Of a stretch of 64,000 bases of DNA, positions 35,517 through 44,292 are shown one piece after another; the stretch's first letter is position 1; each line of letters starts with the position of its first letter. A program made the translations under genes and the position numbers. Below the pieces are notes generated by a model that did not search any database, was not told the origin of the DNA, and worked only from the letters and a program-made list of their open reading frames with translations. Source of the stretch: Oscillospiraceae bacterium (lineage in GTDB: Bacteria > Bacillota > Clostridia > Oscillospirales > Ruminococcaceae); assembly GCA_017460835.1 (NCBI GenBank), contig JAFUAD010000037.1, positions 1 through 64,000 of the forward strand, read 5' to 3'.

Positions 35517-36551
35517 GTGCTTCAGATCACATTAGCGGAGATCAGAACGGTTCTGCATGCATTTCAGATTCCGGAGGATGCAGCGGATTTCTGCGAATTG
35601 CAGCGCTATGATTACCCGGATCATGACCCGAAGCGCCGGGATGTGCGGCTGATTGTCAAGGCGGTGTTCCGGGCGCGTCCGCCGGTGGTGCTCCGGTTCA
35701 AATCCGAGCCCGGCATATCCGCGCAGAGTATCGAGGCACAGTGCCGCTTCGCCGAAATGCTCCGACAGGGCGGCATCGAAACGCCGTATCAGTATACCAG
35801 CGGCGTGCGCTATGCAGCGGCATACAGCCTGCACGGCTATGATGTGACTGTCACGGCGGAGGATTTCTGCGAGGGCGAGGTCAAGGCCGTGGACTGCCGG
35901 ACTGCCCGGATGACCGGCGAGCTGCTCGCCCGGATGCACGATCTCTCCGAGCAGAACGGCGCGCAGCTCCATCTCAATACGCTCTTTGACCCGCTCAGCC
36001 GGAATGATCTGTTTGATGTGTCCGCTTTTTCGGAAAACAAAGAACAGCTCCGGAAAATCGCACCGGAGCTGTATGATGAGATCGAAGCACTTGCCGCCGA
36101 GCGGATGCAGCATGCCGCCGTTTTCCGGGATGCATCCCGCTTTGCCGTGCAGGGAGATATCAGCCTTTGTAATCTGTATGAAACGGCAGACGGGCGCCTC
36201 GGCGTCTTTGACTTCAACAACAGCGGCGACAATGTGCTGTATTATGATGCGGTGATGCAGGCGGTTTTTGAGGCGACGCTCATGGATTATGCCGAGGCGG
36301 ATACGCCGGAGCGCGAGCAGAACATTCTCGCGGCATTTCTCAGCGGATACGGCAGCATCCGCCCCTTTACGGAGCAGCAGCGGGAGGCTTTTCCGCATTT
36401 ATACGCATTGCTGACCGCGTTTGCGAGCGGGAGAATGCGGTATCATGCCGACAGCCTGACGGCCTTGCTCGGCAGCGGCAGAACGGATGAGGCTCTGGTC
36501 TGCATGGAAATGATCCGGCATGATCTGATGAATCTGCGCGAAATGCCGTGA
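35517..36551 (+). CDS. Aminoglycoside-phosphotransferase-like kinase
   Basis: 344 residues with an APH/choline-kinase-like fold. The catalytic loop is seen as VQGDISLCNLY (normally HGDxxxxN) and the metal motif as GVFDFNNSG. The first residue of the catalytic HGD is Gln here, a deviation from most relatives. An N-terminal lobe with VVLRFKSEP and ARMTGELLARMHDL fits. The substrate is unknown; a small alcohol or sugar is more likely than an antibiotic. GTG 35517 is the start, eight bases after the addA stop, so it belongs to the addBA transcript. Confidence 0.75.
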   Translation: MLQITLAEIRTVLHAFQIPEDAADFCELQRYDYPDHDPKRRDVRLIVKAVFRARPPVVLRFKSEPGISAQSIEAQCRFAEMLRQGGIETPYQYTSGVRYAAAYSLHGYDVTVTAEDFCEGEVKAVDCRTARMTGELLARMHDLSEQNGAQLHLNTLFDPLSRNDLFDVSAFSENKEQLRKIAPELYDEIEALAAERMQHAAVFRDASRFAVQGDISLCNLYETADGRLGVFDFNNSGDNVLYYDAVMQAVFEATLMDYAEADTPEREQNILAAFLSGYGSIRPFTEQQREAFPHLYALLTAFASGRMRYHADSLTALLGSGRTDEALVCMEMIRHDLMNLREMP

Positions 36552-36598
36552 TAGAACGGTACGATCATATCAATCATATCAATGAAGGAGGTTTTATT

Positions 36599-37318
36599 AT
36601 GACAGCGACAACCGAACAGCTGCGGGAGGCAGTGGAAAAGGCAAAAACCGTCGTATTCTTCGGCGGGGCGGGCGTCTCGACCGAGAGCGGCATTCCGGAT
36701 TTCCGGAGCGTGGACGGGCTGTATCATCAGAAGTATGACTACCCGCCCGAGACCATCCTCAGCCACAGCTTTTTCCTGCGGCACACCGAGGAATTCTACA
36801 AATTCTACCGCGACAAGCTGCTCAGCCACGACGCTAAGCCGAATGCCGCACACAAAAAGCTCGCAGAATGGGAGCAGCAGGGCAAGCTGAATGCAGTCAT
36901 CACACAGAATATTGACGGGCTGCATCAGGCGGCGGGCAGCAAAAAGGTGCTCGAGCTGCACGGCAGTGTGCTCCGCAATTACTGCATGGACTGCGGGAAA
37001 TTTCACGGTGTTGCGGCGGTCCGGGACAGCAGGGGGCTTCCGCGCTGCGATGCCTGCGGCGGACTGATCAAGCCGGATGTTGTGCTCTATGAGGAGGGGC
37101 TCGATCAGGATATCATGGAGGAGGCGGTGCGCTGCATCCGCGAGGCGGATATGATGATTATCGGCGGAACGTCGCTCGCGGTGTATCCGGCGGCGGGGCT
37201 GATTCATTATTTCCGCGGGGATACGCTGGCACTCGTCAACCGCGATGAGACGCCGCTCGACGCCCGCGCAGACTTTGTGCTGCATTCAAAGATCGGAGAG
37301 GTGTTCTCTGCGCTGTGA
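36599..37318 (+). CDS. cobB: Sir2-family NAD-dependent protein deacylase
   Basis: 239 residues. Sirtuin motifs are complete: GGAGVSTESGIPDFRS (about 22-37), TQNIDGLHQAAG, catalytic His121 in LELHGS, the zinc cysteines 129, 132, 150 and 153, and GGTSLAVYPAAGL. It removes acyl groups from Lys using NAD. ATG 36599 has AAGGAGG seven bases before it; the frame is open upstream without a site. It lies 47 bases after the kinase gene and is probably the last gene of the addB transcript. Confidence 0.93.
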   Translation: MTATTEQLREAVEKAKTVVFFGGAGVSTESGIPDFRSVDGLYHQKYDYPPETILSHSFFLRHTEEFYKFYRDKLLSHDAKPNAAHKKLAEWEQQGKLNAVITQNIDGLHQAAGSKKVLELHGSVLRNYCMDCGKFHGVAAVRDSRGLPRCDACGGLIKPDVVLYEEGLDQDIMEEAVRCIREADMMIIGGTSLAVYPAAGLIHYFRGDTLALVNRDETPLDARADFVLHSKIGEVFSAL

Positions 37319-37584
37319 GCAATAATAAGGTATCGCTGCGCGATGATCTATCATGGAGCTCCGCTCCATGCCTCGCTTAAGAGGCATTGCCCATTAAGAA
37401 TCCCAATATGAGAAATAATATAAAAAATACGAACATACGCACATTTCACTTGTAATGGGATTCTAAAAGGAATACCCTAATAAACAGGGTATGGGGCTCG
37501 ATGTTTGCGCAGCAAATCTGACACAGCAACGCGAGGAGAGCCCCATTATCAATTCATCGGAGATACATCTTTATCGACAAACAG
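37319..37584. other. Gene-free stretch with inverted repeats between cobB and rbr
   Basis: No gene. It holds CATGGAGC/GCTCCATG (about 37353-37372), AGAATCCCA paired at a distance with TGGGATTCT (about 37395 and 37457), the ATACCC/GGGTAT hairpin near 37472-37492, and GGGGCTC/GAGCCCC flanking about 37495-37547. The AT-rich middle differs from neighbours. It may be a decayed mobile element; I cannot name it. Confidence 0.35.
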
Positions 37585-37615
37585 AGGGGAGAGAACCTGC
37601 ATTCTCTCCCCTTTT
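37585..37615. terminator. Bidirectional terminator between cobB and rubrerythrin
   Basis: AGGGGAGAGAA pairs with TTCTCTCCCCT around a 6-base loop, followed by TTT; convergent genes. Confidence 0.8.
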
Positions 37616-37624
37616 CATGCGGAA

Positions 37625-38164
37625 TCAGAAATTTTCTGCGCGGAGCTTGAAATATGCCTGCGGATGCTTGCAGACCGGACATACTGCCGGCGCCTTCTTG
37701 CCGATGACAATGTGACCGCAGTTCGAGCACTCCCAGATCATATCGCCGTCTCTGGAGAAGACCAGCCCCTCCTGCACATTCTTCAGCAGCTTGCGGTAGC
37801 GCTCCTCGTGTACCTTCTCGATCTTGCCGACCATCTCAAAGAGCGCCGCGATTCTCGTAAAGCCCTCCTCGCGCGCGACCTTCGCGAACTCCACATACAT
37901 GTCTGTCCACTCGTAATTCTCGCCCTCGGCAGCCGCCGTCAGGTTCGCGATCGTATCCGGAATCTCGCCGCCGTTCAGCTCCTTGAACCAGAGCTTTGCG
38001 TGCTCCTTTTCATTGTTTGCGGTTTCCTCGAAGATCTCAGCAATCTGCACATAGCCTTCCTTGCGCGCCTTCGATGCAAAATAGGTGTACTTATTGCGCG
38101 CCTGCGATTCTCCTGCAAATGCTGCCATCAGATTCGCTTCTGTTCTTGAGCCCTTCAGTTCCAT
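37625..38164 (-). CDS. rbr: Rubrerythrin
   Basis: 179 residues. The N-terminal part is a ferritin-like diiron domain with the ExxxxxxH pattern ([41 protein letters not shown]). The C-terminus is a rubredoxin with two CxxC pairs (CSNCG, CPVCK). It reduces hydrogen peroxide in anaerobes. ATG 38164 has GAGGAGG upstream. The promoter has a perfect 17-base palindrome between -35 and -10, suggesting repression released by oxidative stress. Confidence 0.95.
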   Translation of the reverse strand: MELKGSRTEANLMAAFAGESQARNKYTYFASKARKEGYVQIAEIFEETANNEKEHAKLWFKELNGGEIPDTIANLTAAAEGENYEWTDMYVEFAKVAREEGFTRIAALFEMVGKIEKVHEERYRKLLKNVQEGLVFSRDGDMIWECSNCGHIVIGKKAPAVCPVCKHPQAYFKLRAENF

Positions 38165-38231
38165 GATTGGTTCCTCCTCAGTATCATATTTTTGCGGGAT
38201 TTCAGATGTTCCTTCCGGACATCTTCCTATC

Positions 38232-38260
38232 ATTATAACATAGAATTTCTATGTTGTCAA
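38232..38260 (-). promoter_or_regulatory. Rubrerythrin promoter with operator-like palindrome
   Basis: TTGACA (38255-38260) and TATAAT (38232-38237) on the minus strand. The entire 17-base spacer reads ACATAGAAATTCTATGT, an 8-1-8 palindrome. Location and symmetry fit a repressor of the PerR/Fur type or another peroxide regulator. Confidence 0.7.
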
Positions 38261-38320
38261 GGGGGATTTTGTGAAAAGCGGAAAAATTCCGGATAGCCCG
38301 GAAATCGCCGCCCGCCGCTC

Positions 38321-38349
38321 TTGACAAATCACGCAAAATCGAATAAAAT
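38321..38349 (+). promoter_or_regulatory. Promoter of the aspS T-box leader
   Basis: TTGACA (38321-38326) and TAAAAT (38344-38349), 17-base spacer. Confidence 0.75.
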
Positions 38350-38355
38350 AAGTGC

Positions 38356-38612
38356 AGGAGACCCGCGCTCCACGGAAATCCGGCCAGAGAGACAGCGCCG
38401 TAAGGCTGAAAGCGCGTCACGGAAAGTAGCAGCAGCGGCAACACTCCCGCGCGCAGAGCCCTGCGCGGAACTTACCAAATGCCCCAAAAAAGTGAACCGG
38501 ATCTGCAAAATGCGCCGGTTAAATCGGGTGGCACCGCGGGTTTTCATGCTATGAAACGCTCGTCCCGAAGCAGTCTGAATCAGCAGGCAGCTTTGGGGCG
38601 TTTTTATTTTTA
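38356..38612 (+). promoter_or_regulatory. T-box riboswitch upstream of aspS
   Basis: The conserved antiterminator sequence AAATCGGGTGGCACCGCGG is at 38521-38539, and the competing terminator pairs CGTCCCGAAGC (38561-38571) with GCTTTGGGGCG (38590-38600) before a T-rich run. Stem I features AGAGAG and GGCTGAAAG are at about 38380-38412. The base triplet in the specifier position, just before ACTCC, reads AAC (38440-38442), an Asn codon; an Asp codon is not seen there. Uncharged tRNA binding would favour read-through into aspS. Confidence 0.9.
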
Positions 38613-38626
38613 CAGGAGGATTTTTT

Positions 38627-40372
38627 ATGTACCGTACAGTTATGTGCAATGCGCTGCGGCCGGAGCACATCGGGCAGACCGTCTCGCTTGCGGGCTGGGT
38701 TGACACCATCCGCGACCACGGCGGCGTGCTGTTCCTTGCGCTGCGCGACGAAACCGGCATCACGCAGGTCGTCTTTCATGACGACGAGATGCTGAAAGGC
38801 ATCGGCAGAGAGAGCGTGATCTCCGTCACCGGCGAGGTCGTCGAGCGCGACGCCGAAACCGTTGACCCGAAGCTCGAAACCGGTCTGGTTGAGGTGCTCG
38901 TGAAGGAAATGGAGCTGCTCGGGCCGTCGAAGTCCATGCTGCCGTTTATCCCGGCAGAGTCGCTCGATACCCGCGAGGAGGTGCGCCTGAAGTACCGCTA
39001 CCTCGACCTCAGAAACCCGAAAATTCACGAAAACATCATTCTCCGCTCGAAGGTCATCACCTTCCTGCGCCGGAAGATGGAGGAGCTGGGCTTCCTCGAT
39101 ATCCAGACGCCGATCCTGACGGCCTCCTCGCCGGAGGGCGCGCGCGACTTCCTCGTGCCGAGCAGAAAGCACAAGGGCAAGTTCTATGCGCTGCCGCAGG
39201 CGCCGCAGCAGTTCAAGCAGCTTCTCATGGTCTCCGGCTTCAACAAGTATTATCAGATCGCGCCCTGCTTCCGCGATGAGGATGCGCGGCAGGATCGCTC
39301 TCCGGGCGAGTTCTATCAGCTCGATTTTGAAATGGCATTCGCAACGCAGGACGAGGTTCTGGCGGTCTGTCAGGAGGTCATCTCCGAGACCTTCAAACAG
39401 TTCAAGCCGGATTCCGTGATCTCCGAGGCGCCGTTCGAGCGCATCACCTACCGCGATTCGATGATGAAATACGGCACGGATAAGCCCGACCTGCGCAACC
39501 CGCTTCAGATCATCGACCTGACGGATTTCTTTGCAAATGTCGATTTCCCGATCTTCAAGGGCAAGCCGGTTCGCGGCATTGTCGCGGACTGCGCAGGCTG
39601 CTCCAAGAAATTCTTTGAGGATTCGCTGAAATTCGCGACCTCGATCGGCATGAAGGGGCTCGGCTATCTGACCGCTGTCGAGGGTCAGGCGAATTTCAAG
39701 GGCCCGATCGACAAGTTCCTCAGCGATGCACAGCGTGAGGAGATCCGGCAGATCTCCGGCATCAGGGACGGCGAGACCGTGTTCTTCATCTCTGACAAGA
39801 AGGGCACTGTGGACAGCTACGCCGGCCAGATTCGCACATGGCTCGGCGAGCGGCTGAACCTGATCGAGGAAAATGCCTTCCGCTTCTGCTTTGTTGTCGA
39901 TTTCCCGATGTACGAGATCAACGAGGAGACCCACAAGCTCGACTTCACGCACAACCCGTTCTCCATGCCGCAGGGCGGTCTGGAGGCGCTGGAGAATCAG
40001 GACCCGCTGGAGATTCTGGCCTATCAGTACGATCTGGTCTGCAACGGCATCGAGCTCGCGTCCGGCGCTGTCCGGAATCACAGCGTTGAGATCATGAAGA
40101 AGGCCTTTGCGCTTGCGGGATACACCGAGGAGGAGCTCGCCGCACGGTTCTCCGCGCTGTATACCGCCTTCCAGTACGGCGCACCGCCGCATGCCGGCAT
40201 GGCGCCCGGCATCGACCGCATGATCATGCTGCTCGCCGATACCGAGACGATCCGCAATGTCATTGCCTTCCCGCTGAACGGCAATGCACAGGATCTTCTG
40301 CTCGGCGCACCGTCTGTCGTCACGGAGCAGCAGCTTCGTGAGGCAAATATTCAGATTCGCGAGGAAAGCTGA
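38627..40372 (+). CDS. aspS: Aspartyl-tRNA synthetase
   Basis: 581 residues, bacterial type. It has an N-terminal OB fold (residues about 1-110), class II motifs such as the RYLDLRNP and FRDEDARQDRSPGEFYQLDFE segments, the bacterial GAD insertion in the middle, and motif 3 near GMAPGIDRMIMLL. ATG 38627 follows AGGAGG. The T-box specifier reads Asn, so this enzyme may be non-discriminating and also charge tRNA-Asn with Asp for later amidation by GatCAB; no asnS or gat genes are in the window to test this. Confidence 0.95.
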   Translation: MYRTVMCNALRPEHIGQTVSLAGWVDTIRDHGGVLFLALRDETGITQVVFHDDEMLKGIGRESVISVTGEVVERDAETVDPKLETGLVEVLVKEMELLGPSKSMLPFIPAESLDTREEVRLKYRYLDLRNPKIHENIILRSKVITFLRRKMEELGFLDIQTPILTASSPEGARDFLVPSRKHKGKFYALPQAPQQFKQLLMVSGFNKYYQIAPCFRDEDARQDRSPGEFYQLDFEMAFATQDEVLAVCQEVISETFKQFKPDSVISEAPFERITYRDSMMKYGTDKPDLRNPLQIIDLTDFFANVDFPIFKGKPVRGIVADCAGCSKKFFEDSLKFATSIGMKGLGYLTAVEGQANFKGPIDKFLSDAQREEIRQISGIRDGETVFFISDKKGTVDSYAGQIRTWLGERLNLIEENAFRFCFVVDFPMYEINEETHKLDFTHNPFSMPQGGLEALENQDPLEILAYQYDLVCNGIELASGAVRNHSVEIMKKAFALAGYTEEELAARFSALYTAFQYGAPPHAGMAPGIDRMIMLLADTETIRNVIAFPLNGNAQDLLLGAPSVVTEQQLREANIQIREES

Positions 40373-40409
40373 AAACGAGGAAACCGATAATTCGGGTGAG
40401 GAGAACAAT

Positions 40410-41360
40410 ATGCGAAAAAGATTGTTTATATGCTTTTTAGCATTCGGAATACTGCTCTCTCTGGCGGGCTGCGCAAAAAAATCAAGCAGCAGAAGCAGCA
40501 AGCAGGAGCTCGATCTGGCAGAATATTATTATCGCAGCGATGAAGACGAATACGAAGGACAGTTTTATTGGATCTATCATTTTTCCGGCGGAATGTATCG
40601 TGCCCAAGCCTATACGCCCTACGGTCAAGCAATTACATATCAGAATGTGTGGGAAGTGATGGAGGACGGAACCTACAGCATCAGCGGCAGCCGTTTGACA
40701 CTCGATCCGAAAGGAAGCATCGCTTTCCGGAGTACGAATTATGTCACAGCATCGAAGGATTATACCTATACACTGAAGGCGGACGGTGACAACATGACCG
40801 ATGAAAACGGGAATGTGTACTATCGCGGAAAACCATGGACAGAAAATCCGGCATATGAAACACCGGTCGTACTGGCGGACTCCTATGCGGAGCAGAGCGA
40901 GAAATGGAATGTTTGGATTGATCAGGATGCCGGCGCCGAGGCTGAAGTCTATCTGGGCGATGAGGAGCAAGACTATGACCTTTATATTGATGTGACGGAT
41001 ACCGGTTCGGATCCGTGGTCGATTCAGGCGAAGTATGAGGGTCTGAGGCTGGAGCAGGGGTCAAAGTATCATGTTTCCTTCGAGTATTATATCCAGACCA
41101 ATAATTATGTATTAACCGGATACGACCATACCAAGCACAAGGGGTATTATGTATTCCAGCATAACGGCGATGATTATACGACATATCTGGAAGAACCGCT
41201 GACTCTGACACAGCAGGAGCTTTACACAACGGTCAATTTCACATTTATTATGACAGAGCCGACTGATGACAATGTGTTTTTCGGGATTAATGCCGGCGGA
41301 CTGGGCAATACCGGCGCCAATGTATCAATCAAAAAACTGCTTATTGAAAAGCTCTCCTGA
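40410..41360 (+). CDS. Lipoprotein of unknown function
   Basis: 316 residues. A lipobox LSLAGC places the lipidated Cys at about residue 21. After a Ser/Lys-rich spacer come two Tyr- and Trp-rich beta regions; the second (about 185-316) resembles a carbohydrate-binding beta-sandwich ending in a VSIKKLLIEKL strand. I do not recognise the family. ATG 40410 follows GAGGAG, 37 bases after aspS; it may share that transcript. Confidence 0.65.
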   Translation: MRKRLFICFLAFGILLSLAGCAKKSSSRSSKQELDLAEYYYRSDEDEYEGQFYWIYHFSGGMYRAQAYTPYGQAITYQNVWEVMEDGTYSISGSRLTLDPKGSIAFRSTNYVTASKDYTYTLKADGDNMTDENGNVYYRGKPWTENPAYETPVVLADSYAEQSEKWNVWIDQDAGAEAEVYLGDEEQDYDLYIDVTDTGSDPWSIQAKYEGLRLEQGSKYHVSFEYYIQTNNYVLTGYDHTKHKGYYVFQHNGDDYTTYLEEPLTLTQQELYTTVNFTFIMTEPTDDNVFFGINAGGLGNTGANVSIKKLLIEKLS

Positions 41361-41371
41361 GAAAACAAAAA

Positions 41372-41410
41372 CCGCGCACCGGAAATCATCCGGTGCGCGG
41401 TCTGTTTTAT
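41372..41410. terminator. Bidirectional terminator between the lipoprotein and pilT
   Basis: ACCGCGCACCGG pairs perfectly with CCGGTGCGCGGT around AAATCAT, with T-rich tails on both strands. Confidence 0.85.
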
Positions 41411-41412
41411 CA

Positions 41413-42522
41413 TTAGCCGATTACGCCGTCGCGGGTGATGACAGACTGTCCGCCGAGCGCGGTCAGGTAACGGTAGAACTCCGTCTTGTCCTGGCACTTC
41501 TCCAGCGCGTCGATCTCGTTGACGGTGTTGTTCTTGACCAGACGCGCAAGCTCCTGGTCGAGGCACATCATGCCGTGCGCCTTACCTGCCTGAATCGAGG
41601 ACAGGATCAGGTGAATCTTACCTTCACGGATCATAGCCGAGACAGCGTCGGTAACATTCAGAATCTCCATTGCCGCGATACGGCCGTTGCCGTTCTTCAG
41701 CGGGAGCAGCGTCTGCGATACGACGCCGACGAGGACGTTTGCGAGCTGTGTACGGATCTGAACCTGCTGATGCTCCGGGTACACGTCGATGATACGGTTG
41801 ATCGTATCCGGTGCCGAGGTCGTATGCAGGGTCGAGAAAACAAGGTGACCGGTTTCAGCAGCGGTGATTGCAGCCTGAATCGTCTCAAAGTCACGCATTT
41901 CTCCGACGAGGATGACGTCCGGGTCTTCACGGAGCGCTGCTCTCAGCGCCAGCGCGAAGCTGCCGACATCGGCGCCGACCTCTCTCTGGTTGACCATGCA
42001 GCGCTTGTGCTCATGGACATACTCGATCGGGTCCTCAATGGTGATAACGTGGGCACTCTTGTTCGTGTTGACATAGTCGATCATGCCGGCGAGCGTTGTG
42101 GACTTACCGGAACCGGTCGGGCCGGTGATGAGCACGAGTCCGCGGGGACGCATCGCAAATTCTGCCATGACAGGCGGCATGAACAGGTCGTCCAGTGTCG
42201 GGATATCATTGCGCAGCAGACGGATGGCGATTGCCATATGGTCGCGCTGATGGAAGATGTTGCAGCGGTGACGGAAGCCGGCGGGCGTGACGAACGAAAA
42301 GTCCGTATCAATGCGCTGTCTGACGTTTGCACGCTGCATTTCGTTTGTCATCTGCTCGACGATTTCTGCGATCATCTCGTCGGTCATTTCCGGGTAGCTG
42401 CTCATCTTACGCAGCTGGCCGTGCAGACGGACAACCGGGCAGATGCCGTAGGTGAAGTGCAGGTCGGAGCAGCCGATCGAACGCACATCATTCAGAATTT
42501 TGTTAATGTCGATAAAAGGCAT
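41413..42522 (-). CDS. pilT: PilT, type IV pilus retraction ATPase
   Basis: 369 residues, normal length. Motifs are Walker A GPTGSGKSTTLA (about 134-145), the Asp box ITIEDPIEYVHEHK, Walker B DPDVILVGEMRD and the His box TGHLVFSTLHTTSA. PilT hexamers pull pilin subunits back, driving twitching. It follows pilB by 26 bases on the same strand. Confidence 0.94.
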   Translation of the reverse strand: MPFIDINKILNDVRSIGCSDLHFTYGICPVVRLHGQLRKMSSYPEMTDEMIAEIVEQMTNEMQRANVRQRIDTDFSFVTPAGFRHRCNIFHQRDHMAIAIRLLRNDIPTLDDLFMPPVMAEFAMRPRGLVLITGPTGSGKSTTLAGMIDYVNTNKSAHVITIEDPIEYVHEHKRCMVNQREVGADVGSFALALRAALREDPDVILVGEMRDFETIQAAITAAETGHLVFSTLHTTSAPDTINRIIDVYPEHQQVQIRTQLANVLVGVVSQTLLPLKNGNGRIAAMEILNVTDAVSAMIREGKIHLILSSIQAGKAHGMMCLDQELARLVKNNTVNEIDALEKCQDKTEFYRYLTALGGQSVITRDGVIG

Positions 42523-42548
42523 ATCATTATTCCTCCGTTATTTGATAA

Positions 42549-44210
42549 TCAGACAGCGTATGTAACACGAACCAGCTCGTCCATACTGGTTACGCCCTGC
42601 TGAACGAGGTCTGCGACATTGTCACGCAGCAGCTTGGTACCGTTTGCACGGGCAGTGCGCTCGAGCTCCTCGGTGCTGGCGCCGTTTGCGATCAGGGTTG
42701 AGATATTGCCGGAGCAGTGGATGATCTCATGAATTGCGGTACGGCCGCGGTAGCCGCCGCCGCACTCATTGCAGCCGACTGCATCATAAATCGGAACAGA
42801 ATGGTCAATATGCATCAGATCATTCTCCTCCGGCGTAGACATTCTCTGCTTGCGGCAGCTCGGGCAAAGAACCTTAACGAGACGCTGTGCCACAACGCCG
42901 ATCAGAGAGGAAGCGACCATGTATGCCGGGATGCCCATATCCACGAGACGGACGATCGTCGAAGCGGCGTCGTTCGTATGGAGCGTGGAGAGCACGAGGT
43001 GGCCGGTGATAGCGGCGCGGATGCCGATTTCGGCGGTCTCGCCGTCACGCATCTCACCGATCATGATGACGTCCGGGTCCTGACGGAGAATGGAACGCAG
43101 GGCTGCCGGGAAGGTCATACCGGATTTCACGTTGATCTGGCACTGGTTGATGCCGTCCATCTGCTTTTCAACCGGGTCCTCAACCGTCACGACGTTGACC
43201 TCCGGTCTTGCGATTGCGCCGAGTGCAGCATACAGGGTGGTCGATTTACCGGAACCGGTCGGACCGGTAACGAGGATAACGCCGTGCGGGCACTTGATCA
43301 TGCTCTCGAACAGGCGGTAGTTGTAATCGGACATACCGAGCTCGTGCAGGCCGCGCGTCTTGATTGCGCCGGTGGAGAGGATACGGATAACGATCTTCTC
43401 GCCGTGAACCATCGGCAGGGAGGAGACACGGACGTCGAGCGGGATGTTATCGACTGTCTGCGAGAAACGGCCGTCCTGCGGGATACGCTTTTCTGCGATG
43501 TTCATGCCGGAGATCAGCTTGAGACGGGTCGCGAGCTGATTCTGCACATTACTGGAAACATTCATCAAGGTTACGAGGTCGCCGTTGACACGGACACGGA
43601 TCTGGGTATACTTTTCAAACGGCTCAATATGAATATCCGTTGCTTCCATACGGAACGCATTTTCGATGATCTGTGTTGCGAGTTTCACGATCGGGGCGCT
43701 CTCGACACGGTCTCTGGACTCGTCGTCCTCGAGCATCTCGCCCTGTGTGGTATCGGCACCGAGGTCGCCGAGATCGGACATCTGATATGCCTTACCGATC
43801 GCCTTCTTGATCGCGGATCTGGTTGCAAGAACCGGGATGGTATCGTAACCGGTCTTGACCTTGATATCCTCGAGAATGTTGAAGTTGACAGGGTCATCGG
43901 TTGCGACGGTCAGTCTGCGTCCGGTCATATTGATCGCGATGACGCAGTTGCGCTCTGCCAGATCCTGCGGAACCTTCCGGGCGATTTCGCCGTCGACCTC
44001 AACGCTGTTCAGATCGACGAACGGCACCTGCAGCTTCACAGAGAGTGCCTGCGCGAACTTCATGTCGGTCATGAAGCCCATCTCAACGATGACTTCACCG
44101 AATTTCTTGTTGTCAGTCGATTCGCGCTGTCTCTGCAGAACCTGCTGCAGCTGTTCCGGTGTGATGTGACCCTCCTCAACGAGGTAGTCACCGATTCGGA
44201 TGTTTCTCAT
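42549..44210 (-). CDS. pilB: PilB/GspE, type IV pilus assembly ATPase
   Basis: 553 residues. The N-terminal MshEN-type domain (IGDYLVEEGHITPEQLQQVL) precedes the GspE core with Walker A GPTGSGKSTTLYAAL, VEDPVEKQMDGINQ, DPDVIMIGEMRDGETAEIG and the tetra-Cys zinc motif (CPSC ... CNEC). It powers pilus extension. ATG 44210 has GGAGG six bases upstream; a TTG two codons earlier is less likely. It is divergent from pilD. Confidence 0.94.
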   Translation of the reverse strand: MRNIRIGDYLVEEGHITPEQLQQVLQRQRESTDNKKFGEVIVEMGFMTDMKFAQALSVKLQVPFVDLNSVEVDGEIARKVPQDLAERNCVIAINMTGRRLTVATDDPVNFNILEDIKVKTGYDTIPVLATRSAIKKAIGKAYQMSDLGDLGADTTQGEMLEDDESRDRVESAPIVKLATQIIENAFRMEATDIHIEPFEKYTQIRVRVNGDLVTLMNVSSNVQNQLATRLKLISGMNIAEKRIPQDGRFSQTVDNIPLDVRVSSLPMVHGEKIVIRILSTGAIKTRGLHELGMSDYNYRLFESMIKCPHGVILVTGPTGSGKSTTLYAALGAIARPEVNVVTVEDPVEKQMDGINQCQINVKSGMTFPAALRSILRQDPDVIMIGEMRDGETAEIGIRAAITGHLVLSTLHTNDAASTIVRLVDMGIPAYMVASSLIGVVAQRLVKVLCPSCRKQRMSTPEENDLMHIDHSVPIYDAVGCNECGGGYRGRTAIHEIIHCSGNISTLIANGASTEELERTARANGTKLLRDNVADLVQQGVTSMDELVRVTYAV

Positions 44211-44229
44211 ACTCAACCTCCAAAAACAC

Positions 44230-44258
44230 TTGAAAAATATGCCATTCTGTGGTAAAAT
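44230..44258 (+). promoter_or_regulatory. Promoter of pilD
   Basis: TTGAAA (44230-44235) and TAAAAT (44253-44258), 17-base spacer, in the 82-base gap shared with pilB. Confidence 0.65.
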
Positions 44259-44292
44259 AGATAACAGTACAAACCATAAAGGAGGTACCGTT

